A stretch of DNA of 64,000 nt from positions 1 to 64,000 of the forward strand of contig NZ_JABBGA010000017.1 in assembly GCF_012927165.1 (NCBI RefSeq). The letters are read 5' to 3'. A program made the translations under genes and the position numbers. The notes beneath the pieces were generated by a model. It was not told the DNA's origin and made no database searches. It saw only the letters and a list, made by a program, of their open reading frames with translations. Within the stretch, counting starts at the first letter, position 1, and the number at the start of each line of letters is the position of its first letter. Positions 36,368 through 45,313 of this stretch are shown here, piece by piece. The stretch is from Zoogloea dura (lineage in GTDB: Bacteria > Pseudomonadota > Gammaproteobacteria > Burkholderiales > Rhodocyclaceae).

Positions 36368-37873
36368 ATGTCGTTTTCCGAACTCGGACTCATCCCCGAA
36401 ATCCTGAAGGCCGTCACTGACGCCGGCTATACCGAACCCACGCCCATCCAGCGCCAGGCGATACCCGTCGTGCTCGCCGGCCACGACGTGATGGGCGGCG
36501 CCCAGACCGGCACCGGCAAGACCGCGGGCTTCACCCTGCCCCTGCTCAACCGCCTCGCCCGCCACGCCAGCAGCTCGACCAGCCCGGCCCGCCACCCGGT
36601 CCGCGCCCTGATCCTCGCGCCGACCCGCGAGCTGGCCATGCAGGTGTTCGAGTCGGTCAAGATGTACTCCAAGCACCTGCCCCTGCGCAGCACCTGCATC
36701 TACGGCGGCGTCGACATGAACCCGCAGATCCAGGAGCTGCGTCGCGGCATCGAGATCGTGGTGGCCACCCCCGGCCGCCTGCTCGACCACGTGCAGCAAA
36801 AGACCATCGCCCTAGGCCAGGTCGAGTTCCTGATCCTCGACGAAGCCGACCGCATGCTCGACATGGGCTTCATCCCGGACATCCGGCGCATCCTCGCCCT
36901 GCTGCCGGCCAACCGCCAGAGCCTGCTGTTCTCCGCCACCTTCTCGGACGAGATCAAGAAACTCGCCGACCAGATGCTGAAGAACCCGCAGCTGATCGAA
37001 GTGGCCCGCCGCAACATGGTCAGCGAGACCATCACCCACATCGTTCATCCGGTCTCCAGCGGCCTGAAGCGCAACCTGCTGGCCCACATCGTGCGTCACG
37101 AGGACGAGGCCAACCAGGTGCTGGTCTTCGTGGACACCAAGTTCGCCTGCAGCCGCCTGGCTCACTTCCTCGAGCGTCATGGCATCTCCGCCGACTCCAT
37201 CCACGGCGACAAGACGCAGCAGGCGCGTACCGAGACCCTGGAGAACTTCAAGTCCGGCAAGGTCCGCGTGCTGGTGGCCACCGACGTGGCTGCCCGTGGT
37301 CTGGACATCGAAGATCTACCCTCGGTGATCAATTTCGAACTGCCCCACACCGCTGAAGACTACGTGCACCGCATCGGCCGCACCGGCCGTGCCGGCAAGT
37401 CGGGCAAGGCAGTCTCCCTGGTCAGCTCCGAGGAGCGTCACCGCCTGGCCGACATCCAGAAGCTCATCAAGCTCGAGATCCGCCAGGAGATCGTCCCCGG
37501 CTACGATCCGGAGCCGGACTTCTTCGATGGTGAAGGTGGCCGCCGCCGCCGCAGCGGCCCGAGCTCCCGCCCCGCCGAAGCACCGCTGCCGGCTGCCGAC
37601 CGCGAGCGCCGCAGCAAGCGTCCGGAACGTGGCGACCGGCCGGAGCGCGGCGAGCGTTCCGAGCGGCATGAGCGGCCCGAGCGCAGCAACCGGCCGGGTC
37701 GCCAGCCCTCGCACATCGCGGCGGACGGCTTCGACTTCAGCAAGCCCTACGAGCAGAAGAACGTGCCCGCCCCGCTCAACCCCGACGGCAGCACCAGTGA
37801 CGAGGCGCGTCCGCCCCAGAAGGGCCAGCGACCCATCGCCTTCCTGCTCGGAGGCCTGGGCCGCAAGCACTGA
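36368..37873 (+). CDS. rhlE: DEAD-box RNA helicase, RhlE type
   Basis: The 501-residue protein has the Q motif PTPIQRQAIP, motif I AQTGTGKT, PTRELAMQV, VVATPGRLLDHV, DEADRMLDMGF, SATFSDEI, FVDTKFACSRLA, VLVATDVAARGLDIE and HRIGRTGRAGKSG. A basic Arg/Pro/Glu-rich tail (about 385-465) with repeated RPERGxR units follows, then a short conserved end. RhlE helicases remodel rRNA and mRNA. MSFSELGL at 36368 is the standard start; a GTG four codons earlier is possible. Confidence 0.93.
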   Translation: MSFSELGLIPEILKAVTDAGYTEPTPIQRQAIPVVLAGHDVMGGAQTGTGKTAGFTLPLLNRLARHASSSTSPARHPVRALILAPTRELAMQVFESVKMYSKHLPLRSTCIYGGVDMNPQIQELRRGIEIVVATPGRLLDHVQQKTIALGQVEFLILDEADRMLDMGFIPDIRRILALLPANRQSLLFSATFSDEIKKLADQMLKNPQLIEVARRNMVSETITHIVHPVSSGLKRNLLAHIVRHEDEANQVLVFVDTKFACSRLAHFLERHGISADSIHGDKTQQARTETLENFKSGKVRVLVATDVAARGLDIEDLPSVINFELPHTAEDYVHRIGRTGRAGKSGKAVSLVSSEERHRLADIQKLIKLEIRQEIVPGYDPEPDFFDGEGGRRRRSGPSSRPAEAPLPAADRERRSKRPERGDRPERGERSERHERPERSNRPGRQPSHIAADGFDFSKPYEQKNVPAPLNPDGSTSDEARPPQKGQRPIAFLLGGLGRKH

Positions 37874-37894
37874 GCAGTTCCACGTGCGCGATGT

Positions 37895-37923
37895 AAAAAG
37901 GCCACCCTCGGGTGGCCTTTTTC
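37895..37923. terminator. Bidirectional intrinsic terminator between rhlE and fccB
   Basis: AAAAAGGCCACCC and GGGTGGCCTTTTT form a perfect stem with a TC(G) loop, with T-runs on either strand. It serves the two convergent genes. Confidence 0.92.
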
Positions 37924-37959
37924 GTTCCGGCGCCTTCTTCCCGGAATAGCGCCGGACGC

Positions 37960-39237
37960 TCAGGTCAGCATGTCGGCCCAGATGTTCTTTGCCCACGACA
38001 AGGCATAGGCACCTTCCAGCTCATTGGCCGCCGCCGATACGCCACCGGCCCCCGGCACCGGCATCACCACCTTTTTCTCTGCATCGTACTGATGCACCGA
38101 GGCCACGTGGATCACGTTCTTCGAGTCCACGAAGCTGTAGCAGGTGTTCATCACCACCGGGTTCGGAGCAGGTGCCTGTCCGGCCAACAGGTTGAGGATG
38201 GCCGCAGCCGCCACCTTGGCGTGCTGGTTGGCCATATGGCCGGACTTGGGCATGGTCGGCGCCGGGAAGATGGCGTCGCCAATGACATGGACTCCCGGCG
38301 TGCTGACCGACTCGAAACTCAGCCAGTCGATGTCAACCCAGCGGTCGTTGATCAGCTTGAGGCCGGCCCGGGCGGCAATGTCCCCCGCCCGGTGGGGCGG
38401 CACCACGTTGAGCACATCGGCGCGCACGGTATCGAAATCCAGCCTGGCCGTGCGGCTGCCGGCATCCACCTCGCGCAACTCGCTGCCCGGCCGGTATTCG
38501 AGGATGCCCTTGTATTGCTCGAAAGCCTTGGTAAACAAGGCCTTCTTGGAAACGATCTCGTCGTTGGCGTCGAGCACCAGGACCTTGGACTTCGGCTTGG
38601 TCTTCTTCAGGTAATCGGCCACCAGGCAGGCCCGCTCATAAGGCCCCGGCGGGCAGCGGTAAGGTGCTTTCGGGATGGTCAGGGCGTACACACCGCCGTC
38701 CCTCATGTCCTCGAGCTGCTTGCGGAGGGCCACGGTCTGGGCACCGGCCTTCCAGGCGTGGAGGATCGCCCGCTGCGCCGCCTCGCTCTCCAGGCCCGGC
38801 ACCTGGTCAAATTGGAAATCCACGCCCGGCGACAGCACCAGGCGGTCATAGCGCAGGGTGCCCCCCGAGGCCAGGCGCAGCGTGCGGCCCGCCGGATCGA
38901 TGGCCAGGGCCTCGTCCTGCAACACCGTCACCCCCCAGGTGTTGCGCAGGCCGTCGTAGCCCAGGGTGATATCGGCGAGGGTCTTGTCCCCGCTGATCAC
39001 CAGATTGGAGATCGGGCAGGAGATGAAGCGGGGATTGCGCTCCACCAGGGTAACGGCAACCCCCCTGTCACTCCACATGCGCAGGTACTTGGCCACCGTG
39101 GCGCCACCAAAGCCGCCTCCCACCACCACCACGTGGCCACCCGGGCGGGTACCCAGGGCGCAGCCGGAAAGGCCCGGCAGAGTCGCCGCGCCGCCGGCCA
39201 TCAGTGAACGTTTCAGGAAATCGCGTCGATTCGTCAT
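37960..39237 (-). CDS. fccB: Flavocytochrome c sulfide dehydrogenase, flavin subunit
   Basis: The 425-residue protein has a Tat signal (NRRDFLKRSLMAGGA) and an FAD-binding start HVVVVGGGFGGATVAKYLR. Further features are NPRFISCPISNLVISGD, RCPPGPYERACLVADYL, VHVIGDAIFPAPTMPKSGHMANQ and NTCYSFVD. Cysteines in the CPPGPYERAC and NTCYSF regions fit the redox disulfide of FccB/SoxF. It oxidises sulfide in the periplasm and passes electrons to the cytochrome encoded 10 bases upstream. Confidence 0.9.
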   Translation of the reverse strand: MTNRRDFLKRSLMAGGAATLPGLSGCALGTRPGGHVVVVGGGFGGATVAKYLRMWSDRGVAVTLVERNPRFISCPISNLVISGDKTLADITLGYDGLRNTWGVTVLQDEALAIDPAGRTLRLASGGTLRYDRLVLSPGVDFQFDQVPGLESEAAQRAILHAWKAGAQTVALRKQLEDMRDGGVYALTIPKAPYRCPPGPYERACLVADYLKKTKPKSKVLVLDANDEIVSKKALFTKAFEQYKGILEYRPGSELREVDAGSRTARLDFDTVRADVLNVVPPHRAGDIAARAGLKLINDRWVDIDWLSFESVSTPGVHVIGDAIFPAPTMPKSGHMANQHAKVAAAAILNLLAGQAPAPNPVVMNTCYSFVDSKNVIHVASVHQYDAEKKVVMPVPGAGGVSAAANELEGAYALSWAKNIWADMLT

Positions 39238-39247
39238 GCATCGCCCC

Positions 39248-39565
39248 TTATTTGCGAGCGGCAAAGTAGGCCGCGATCAGTTCGAGTTGAGCCTCGGTAT
39301 ACCCCTTCGAGATCTGATGCATGATGGTCGCAGGCCTGGCGCCGGACCGGAAATCCCGGAGTTTCTGCATCAACACCGCGCTGTCGGCCCCCGCCAGCGG
39401 CTCGACGGCCGAGCCAGGCACCGTACGGCCTCCAGTCCCGTGACAACCGGCGCAAGTAGCGGCCAGATTGCGGGCGAGATTGGGATCGGGCTTGTCCTGG
39501 GCACTCGCAGTGCCCGCACCGGCGAGCAGAGCCAGGGCCAGCGGGGTCCATCGAAGCAGCTTCAT
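39248..39565 (-). CDS. Periplasmic class I c-type cytochrome, partner of FccB
   Basis: The 105-residue protein has a signal peptide (MKLLRWTPLALALLAGAGTASA) and one haem motif CAGCH. A Met ligand is probably supplied by the later ATIMHQISKGYTEAQLELIAAYFA segment. AGGAGA precedes the ATG at 39565. It is monohaem and shorter than dihaem FccA, as seen in SoxE/FccA-like single-haem partners. It lies directly before fccB and should receive its electrons. Confidence 0.88.
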   Translation of the reverse strand: MKLLRWTPLALALLAGAGTASAQDKPDPNLARNLAATCAGCHGTGGRTVPGSAVEPLAGADSAVLMQKLRDFRSGARPATIMHQISKGYTEAQLELIAAYFAARK

Positions 39566-39681
39566 CGTTTCGTCTCCTGTGTTCAGCCCGCCGCGCAGGC
39601 CATGGAATGCGCTTTGCGCGCTGTTGTGCCATGGATCCTGCAACGCGGCAAGCGGCCATCGACGTCAGCTTCAATCGGCAC

Positions 39682-40698
39682 TCAGGTCACTCCTGCCGCA
39701 CCGCTCTCCTGCTCCAGCATCTCCCGCACCGTGTAGGACACCGGGCGCCCGGGGTAGCGGCATTCTCCAGCGGTGAAGCCCTCGCCGTCGCTGCCGTTGA
39801 GCAGCGGGCACTGGGCAAAGAGTTCGGCCACCCAGTCGGCAAAGGCCCGCACTTTGGGCGACAGGTGACGGTTCTGCGGATAGAGCACCGACATCGGCAG
39901 TGCGGCCGGCTTCCAGCGCGGAAGCACCTCCCGCAGCTCGCCGTTGTCCAGGTGGGGCAGCGCCATGAAGCGCGGCGCCTGGAGCAGGCCGAAGCCCTGC
40001 AGACCGCAGGCCATGTAGGCATCCGCATCATTCACCGCCACCCGCCCCTGCACACGCACCGGCGTACTGACGCCGTTCACCACGAAATCCCAGTCGATCA
40101 CCCGCCCGGTGCGGCTGGAGAAGTAATGCACGGCCTGATGCTCGGCCAGGTCTTCGAGGGTCTGCGGTTCGCCGTGACGCTCCAGGTACTCCCGGGAACC
40201 GCAGGTGACGAAGCTGAGGCTGCCGATCCGCCGGGCCACCAGGGTCGAATCCTCCAGACCACCGGCCCGGATCACACAGTCCACCGCCTCCTGGACCAGG
40301 TCCACCGGCCGGTCGCCCATGCCGATCACCAGCTCCACGTCCGGGTAGCGGTTATGGAACTCGCACAGGCGGGGAATCAGGATGCGCCGCCCGATGGGGC
40401 CCGAAACATCCACCCGCAGCCGTCCCTGGGGCCGCCGCGCCGCGTCCTGGAAGGAGGCTTCGATCTCCTCCAGCTCGTGAATGATGCGGGTGCAGCGCTC
40501 GTAGTACGCCGCACCATCCGGCGTCAGGCTGACGCTGCGGGTGGTGCGGTTGAGCAGGCGCACCTTGAGCAGGTTTTCGAGGGCCTGGATGGTGGTGGTC
40601 ACCGTCGCCCGGGGCAGGCCCAGGTTGTCCGCTGCACGGGTAAAGCTGTTGGCGTCCACCACGCCCATGAACACCCGCATTGCCTGAAATCGGTCCAT
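39682..40698 (-). CDS. LysR-family regulator divergent from an RND efflux operon
   Basis: The 338-residue protein begins MDRFQAMRVFMGVVDANSFTRAA with a winged helix-turn-helix (LGLPRATVTTTIQALENLLKVRLLNRTTRSVSLT) and a LysR effector domain. The C-terminus is about 35 residues longer than usual. GAGGAG precedes the ATG. Its position, divergent from the mexEF-oprN-like genes, suggests it controls them. The inducer is unknown. Confidence 0.9.
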   Translation of the reverse strand: MDRFQAMRVFMGVVDANSFTRAADNLGLPRATVTTTIQALENLLKVRLLNRTTRSVSLTPDGAAYYERCTRIIHELEEIEASFQDAARRPQGRLRVDVSGPIGRRILIPRLCEFHNRYPDVELVIGMGDRPVDLVQEAVDCVIRAGGLEDSTLVARRIGSLSFVTCGSREYLERHGEPQTLEDLAEHQAVHYFSSRTGRVIDWDFVVNGVSTPVRVQGRVAVNDADAYMACGLQGFGLLQAPRFMALPHLDNGELREVLPRWKPAALPMSVLYPQNRHLSPKVRAFADWVAELFAQCPLLNGSDGEGFTAGECRYPGRPVSYTVREMLEQESGAAGVT

Positions 40699-40748
40699 CC
40701 GCCACTCCTCTGCTCGCCGGCCTCCCATCGATGCCGTACTGAATTATT

Positions 40749-40775
40749 AGTCAACTCCGAACAGTGAAGTCAACT
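40749..40775. promoter_or_regulatory. Direct repeat AGTCAACT x2 in the LysR/RND intergenic region
   Basis: AGTCAACT occurs at 40749-40756 and 40768-40775, 19 bases start to start, in the A/T-rich part of the 162-base gap between the LysR gene and the efflux operon. It may be the regulator's operator or overlap the promoters. No classical T-N11-A palindrome stood out. Confidence 0.4.
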
Positions 40776-40860
40776 TTTGTGTATTTATCCCACCACAACC
40801 AACAACCAAAATGCAGCCATTCCCCATTCGACCCTCGCTTTCACGAACAGAGAGGACAGC

Positions 40861-42096
40861 ATGCATACCCCCGACTTCACGCCCACGACCAAATCCCCCC
40901 CCCGCTCGCACCGGCGCACCCTGATCGCCGCCGCGCTGGCGGGCTTCGTCATCACCGGCTCCGGCATCGCCGCCTACACCGCCCGGGCCGAAGCGCCGGC
41001 CGCCGCGGCTGCCCCTGAGGCCGCCCAGGTGGACACGGCCCAGGTCATCCACCGCAGCGTCACCGAATGGCAGGACTTCTCCGGCCGGCTCGAGGCCGTG
41101 GACCGGGTCGAGATCCGACCGCAGGTGTCGGGCATCCTCACCGAGGTGCACTTCAAGGATGGCAGCGCAGTACGCAAGGGTGACGTGCTGTTCACCATAG
41201 ATCCCCGCCCCTTCGCTGCCGAGGTCGCCCGTGCCGAGGCCCAGCTCGCCGCGGCTGAATCCCGTACCGCCTACACCGCCTCGGACCTGGCCCGGGCCGA
41301 GCGCCTGATCGCCGACAACGCCGTGTCGCGGCGCGATTTCGAGGAAAAGCAGAATGCCGCCCGGGATGCAGCCGCCGGCGTGCAGGCTGCCCGCGCCGCC
41401 CTGCGCGTGGCCCGCCTCAACCTCGAATACACCACCATCAAGGCCCCCATCGCCGGGCGCATGTCGCGGGCGGAAGTCACCGTGGGCAACCTCGTCAATG
41501 CCAACAGCGGCCCGGCCCTGACCACCCTCGTCTCAGCCGACCGCATCTATGCCGCCTTCGACGTGGATGAGCAGACCTTCCTCAAGTCGGTCAATCCGGC
41601 GCGCACGGCGCGGGGCACCACCCTGCCGGTGCATCTCGGCCTGGCCGACCAGGATGGCCACCCCTTCGAGGGACACATCCACTCGGTGGACAACCGGCTC
41701 GATACCCATTCGGGGACGATCCGCGTCCGGGCCGTCTTTGAGAACCCCGACGGCCGCCTCGTGCCCGGTCTCTACGCGCGGGTCCGTCTGGGCGGCGGCA
41801 CACCCCGTGAAGCAGTGCTGATCGACGACCGTGCCATCGGCATCGACCAGGACAAGCGCTTCGTGCTGGTGGTCACCCCGGACAACCGCAGCGCCTACCG
41901 GGAGGTGCACCTGGGCAGCCTGCAGGATGGCCTGCGGGTGGTCGAGAAGGGGCTCGCGCCGGGCGAGCGCATCGTCGTGAACGGCCTGCAGCGGGTCCGC
42001 CCGGGCGACCCGGTGAGCCCCCGCCCGGTGGCCATGGAAGGCAGCGCGCCGGTAGCCGCCGTAGCCCTGCCCCGCGCCGACAAGACGCAGATCTGA
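40861..42096 (+). CDS. RND efflux periplasmic adaptor (MexE-like)
   Basis: The 411-residue membrane fusion protein has a membrane anchor at about residues 17-42 (RRTLIAAALAGFVITGSGIAAYTA). Typical MFP blocks follow: VEIRPQVSGILTEVHFKDGSAVRKGDVLFTIDPRPF, a coiled-coil hairpin, LEYTTIKAPIAGRMSRAEVTVGNLV, and VVNGLQRVRPGDPVSP near the end. It links the inner-membrane pump to the outer-membrane channel. The start MHTPDFTP at 40861 has GAGAGGAC upstream. Confidence 0.93.
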   Translation: MHTPDFTPTTKSPPRSHRRTLIAAALAGFVITGSGIAAYTARAEAPAAAAAPEAAQVDTAQVIHRSVTEWQDFSGRLEAVDRVEIRPQVSGILTEVHFKDGSAVRKGDVLFTIDPRPFAAEVARAEAQLAAAESRTAYTASDLARAERLIADNAVSRRDFEEKQNAARDAAAGVQAARAALRVARLNLEYTTIKAPIAGRMSRAEVTVGNLVNANSGPALTTLVSADRIYAAFDVDEQTFLKSVNPARTARGTTLPVHLGLADQDGHPFEGHIHSVDNRLDTHSGTIRVRAVFENPDGRLVPGLYARVRLGGGTPREAVLIDDRAIGIDQDKRFVLVVTPDNRSAYREVHLGSLQDGLRVVEKGLAPGERIVVNGLQRVRPGDPVSPRPVAMEGSAPVAAVALPRADKTQI

Positions 42097-42117
42097 GCCC
42101 CGGCCGGAACGCACACC

Positions 42118-45100
42118 ATGAATATCTCGAAGTTCTTCATCGACCGCCCCATCTTTGCCGGGGTGCTGTCGGTCCTCATCCTGCTGGCCGGCCTGTTGTC
42201 GGTGTTCAAGCTGCCCATTGCCGAGTATCCCGAGGTGGTGCCGCCCTCCGTGGTGGTGCGCGCCCAGTTTCCCGGCGCCAACCCCAAGGTGATTGCCGAG
42301 ACCGTCGCCGCGCCGCTGGAAGAAAGCATCAACGGCGTGGAAAACATGCTGTACATGCAATCCCAGGCCAACAGCGACGGCAACCTGACCCTCACCGTGC
42401 ATTTCCAGCTGGGGGTCGATCCCGACAAGGCCCAGCAACTGGTGCAGAACCGGGTCTCCCAGGCCCTGCCGCGCCTGCCCGAGGACGTCCAGCGGCTGGG
42501 CGTGACCACCGCCAAGAGCACGCCCACCATCACCATGGTGGTGCACCTCACCTCGCCGGACGACCGCTATGACATGACCTACCTGCGCAACTACGCGGTC
42601 CTCAACGTCAAGGACCGCCTGGCGCGCATCCAGGGCGTGGGCGAAGTGGGGCTGTTCGGCTCCGGCAACTACGCCATGCGGGTGTGGCTGGACCCGGGCA
42701 AGGTCGCCGAGCGCGGCCTCACCGCCAGTGACGTGGTGCAGGCCATCCGCGAGCAGAACGTGCAGGTGGCCGCCGGTGTCATCGGCGCGCCCCCCAACGA
42801 CAGCCACACGCCCCTGCAGCTCAGCGTGAATGCCCAGGGCCGCCTCAAGGACGAGGCCGAGTTCGCCCGCATCATCCTCAAGACCGCCCCTGACGGCGGC
42901 GTCACCCGCCTGGGCGACGTGGCCCGCATCGAGCTGGCGGCAGCCGAGTACGGCCTGCGCGCCCTGCTCGACAACAAGCCGGCGGTGGCCATCCCGATCT
43001 TCCAGACGCCGGGCGCCAACGCCCTCGACATCTCCGCCCAGGTGCGCGAGACCATGGCCGAGCTGGCCAGGGATTTTCCGCCCTCGGTGCAGTACAGCAT
43101 CGTCTACGACCCCACCCAGTTCGTGCGGGCCAGCATCAAGGCGGTGATCACCACCCTGCTCGAAGCCATCGCCCTGGTGGTGCTGGTGGTGATCGTCTTC
43201 CTGCAGACCTGGCGCGCGTCGATCATCCCGCTGCTGGCGGTGCCGGTGTCCATCATCGGCACCTTCTCGCTGATGCTCGGCTTTGGCTACTCCATCAACG
43301 CCCTGTCCCTGTTCGGCATGGTGCTGGCCATCGGCATCGTGGTGGACGACGCGATCGTGGTGGTGGAGAACGTGGAGCGCAACATCGAGGCCGGCCTGAC
43401 GCCCCGGGAGGCCACCTACCGGGCCATGCGCGAGGTGTCCGGGCCTATCATCGCCATCGCCCTGACCCTGGTCGCGGTGTTCGTGCCCCTCGCCTTCATG
43501 ACCGGCCTCACCGGCCAGTTCTACAAGCAGTTCGCCATGACCATCGCCATCTCGACGGTGATCTCGGCCTTCAACTCGCTGACCCTGTCGCCGGCCCTGG
43601 CCGCCCTTCTGCTCAAGGGCCACGACACGCCCCCCGACTGGCTCACGGTACAGATGCAGCGCTGGTTCGGCGGCTTCTTCGCAGGCTTCAACCGCTTCTT
43701 CAAGCGCAGCAGCGAGCGCTATGGCCAAGGCGTCACCGGGGTCATCCAGCGCAAGGCCTCGGCGATGGGCGTATATGCCGTGCTGCTCGGGCTGACCGTG
43801 GGCATCTCCTGGCTGGTGCCGGGCGGCTTCGTGCCCGCCCAGGACAAGCAATACCTGGTGAGCTTCACCCAGCTGCCGGCCGGCGCCTCCCTCGACCGCA
43901 CCGAGGAGGTGGTGCGCCGCATGGGCGAGATCGCCCTCAAGCAGCCCGGCGTGGAAAACGCCGTGGCCTTCCCCGGGCTGTCGATCAATGGCTTCACCAA
44001 CAGCTCCAGCGCCGGCATCGTCTTCGTGACCCTCAAGCCCTTTGCCGAACGCAAGTCGGCGGAGCTGTCGGCGGGCGCCATCGCCGGGGCCCTCAACCAG
44101 CAGTACGCGGCCATCCAGGAAGCCTTCATCGCGGTCTTCCCGCCCCCGCCGGTGATGGGCCTGGGCACCGTGGGCGGCTTCAAGATGCAGATCGAGGACC
44201 GGGGCAGCCTGGGCTACGCCGAGCTGGACAGCGCCGCCAAGGCCTTCATGGCCGCCGCCGCCAAGGCACCGGAGCTGGGCCCGATGTTCTCCAGTTACCA
44301 GATCAACGTGCCCCAGCTGGACGTGGACCTGGACCGCACCAAGGCCAAGCAGCAGGGCGTGGCGGTCACCGACGTGTTCGACACCCTGCAGATCTACCTG
44401 GGCTCGCTCTACGTGAATGACTTCAACCGCTTCGGCCGGGTGTACCAGGTGCGTGCCCAGGCGGATGCCGGCTTCCGTGCCCAACCGGAAGACATCGGCC
44501 GCCTCAAGACCCGCAACGCCAACGGCGAAATGGTGCCCCTCTCGTCCCTGCTGCGGGTCACACCGACCTACGGGCCCGAGATGGTGGTGCGCTACAACGG
44601 CTTCACCGCCGCCGACATCAACGGCGGGCCGGCCCCCGGCTTCTCCTCGGCCCAGGCCGAGGCCGCTGCCGAGCGCATCGCCGCCGAGACCCTGCCGCGT
44701 GGCGTCAAGTTCGAATGGACCGACCTCACCTACCAGAAGATCCTGGCCGGCAATGCCGGTGTGTGGGTCTTCCCGATCAGCGTGCTGCTGGTCTTCCTGG
44801 TGCTGGCGGCCCAGTACGAGAGCCTGACCCTGCCCCTGGCGGTGATCCTGATCGTGCCGATGAGCATCCTGGCGGCCCTCACCGGCGTATGGCTCACCGG
44901 CGGCGACAACAACATCTTCACCCAGATCGGCCTGATGGTGCTGGTGGGGCTGGCCTGCAAGAACGCCATCCTGATCGTCGAGTTCGCCCGCGAGCTGGAG
45001 ATGCAGGGCCACAGCCCCGTGCGTGCCGCCATCGACGCCAGCCGCCTGCGCCTGCGCCCCATCCTGATGACCTCCATCGCCTTCATCATGGGGGTGGTGC

Positions 45101-45309
45101 CGCTCGTCACCTCGACCGGGGCCGGCGCCGAGATGCGCCACGCCATGGGCATCGCGGTGTTCTTCGGAATGATCGGGGTGACGCTGTTCGGGCTCTTCCT
45201 CACCCCGGTGTTCTACGTGCTGCTGCGCACCCTCGACAAACGCCATCCCCTGCACTCGGCGGCGCCCCACGAGGCTCCGCTGGTGGCGGCCCCCGCCGGC
45301 CAGGAGTAA
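42118..45309 (+). CDS. RND multidrug efflux pump, inner-membrane transporter (MexF-like, HAE1)
   Basis: The 1063-residue pump begins MNISKFFIDRPIFAGVLSVLI and has the usual twelve hydrophobic helices and two large periplasmic loops. Further HAE1 motifs are GMVLAIGIVVDDAIVVVENVERN (proton-relay Asp pair), GFVPAQDKQYLVSF and GLMVLVGLACKNAILIVEFA. It exports drugs by proton antiport. It lies 21 bases after the adaptor and 4 before the outer-membrane gene. The MexF-like assignment rests on overall sequence and gene order with a LysR regulator. Confidence 0.95.
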   Translation: MNISKFFIDRPIFAGVLSVLILLAGLLSVFKLPIAEYPEVVPPSVVVRAQFPGANPKVIAETVAAPLEESINGVENMLYMQSQANSDGNLTLTVHFQLGVDPDKAQQLVQNRVSQALPRLPEDVQRLGVTTAKSTPTITMVVHLTSPDDRYDMTYLRNYAVLNVKDRLARIQGVGEVGLFGSGNYAMRVWLDPGKVAERGLTASDVVQAIREQNVQVAAGVIGAPPNDSHTPLQLSVNAQGRLKDEAEFARIILKTAPDGGVTRLGDVARIELAAAEYGLRALLDNKPAVAIPIFQTPGANALDISAQVRETMAELARDFPPSVQYSIVYDPTQFVRASIKAVITTLLEAIALVVLVVIVFLQTWRASIIPLLAVPVSIIGTFSLMLGFGYSINALSLFGMVLAIGIVVDDAIVVVENVERNIEAGLTPREATYRAMREVSGPIIAIALTLVAVFVPLAFMTGLTGQFYKQFAMTIAISTVISAFNSLTLSPALAALLLKGHDTPPDWLTVQMQRWFGGFFAGFNRFFKRSSERYGQGVTGVIQRKASAMGVYAVLLGLTVGISWLVPGGFVPAQDKQYLVSFTQLPAGASLDRTEEVVRRMGEIALKQPGVENAVAFPGLSINGFTNSSSAGIVFVTLKPFAERKSAELSAGAIAGALNQQYAAIQEAFIAVFPPPPVMGLGTVGGFKMQIEDRGSLGYAELDSAAKAFMAAAAKAPELGPMFSSYQINVPQLDVDLDRTKAKQQGVAVTDVFDTLQIYLGSLYVNDFNRFGRVYQVRAQADAGFRAQPEDIGRLKTRNANGEMVPLSSLLRVTPTYGPEMVVRYNGFTAADINGGPAPGFSSAQAEAAAERIAAETLPRGVKFEWTDLTYQKILAGNAGVWVFPISVLLVFLVLAAQYESLTLPLAVILIVPMSILAALTGVWLTGGDNNIFTQIGLMVLVGLACKNAILIVEFARELEMQGHSPVRAAIDASRLRLRPILMTSIAFIMGVVPLVTSTGAGAEMRHAMGIAVFFGMIGVTLFGLFLTPVFYVLLRTLDKRHPLHSAAPHEAPLVAAPAGQE

Positions 45310-45313
45310 GACC

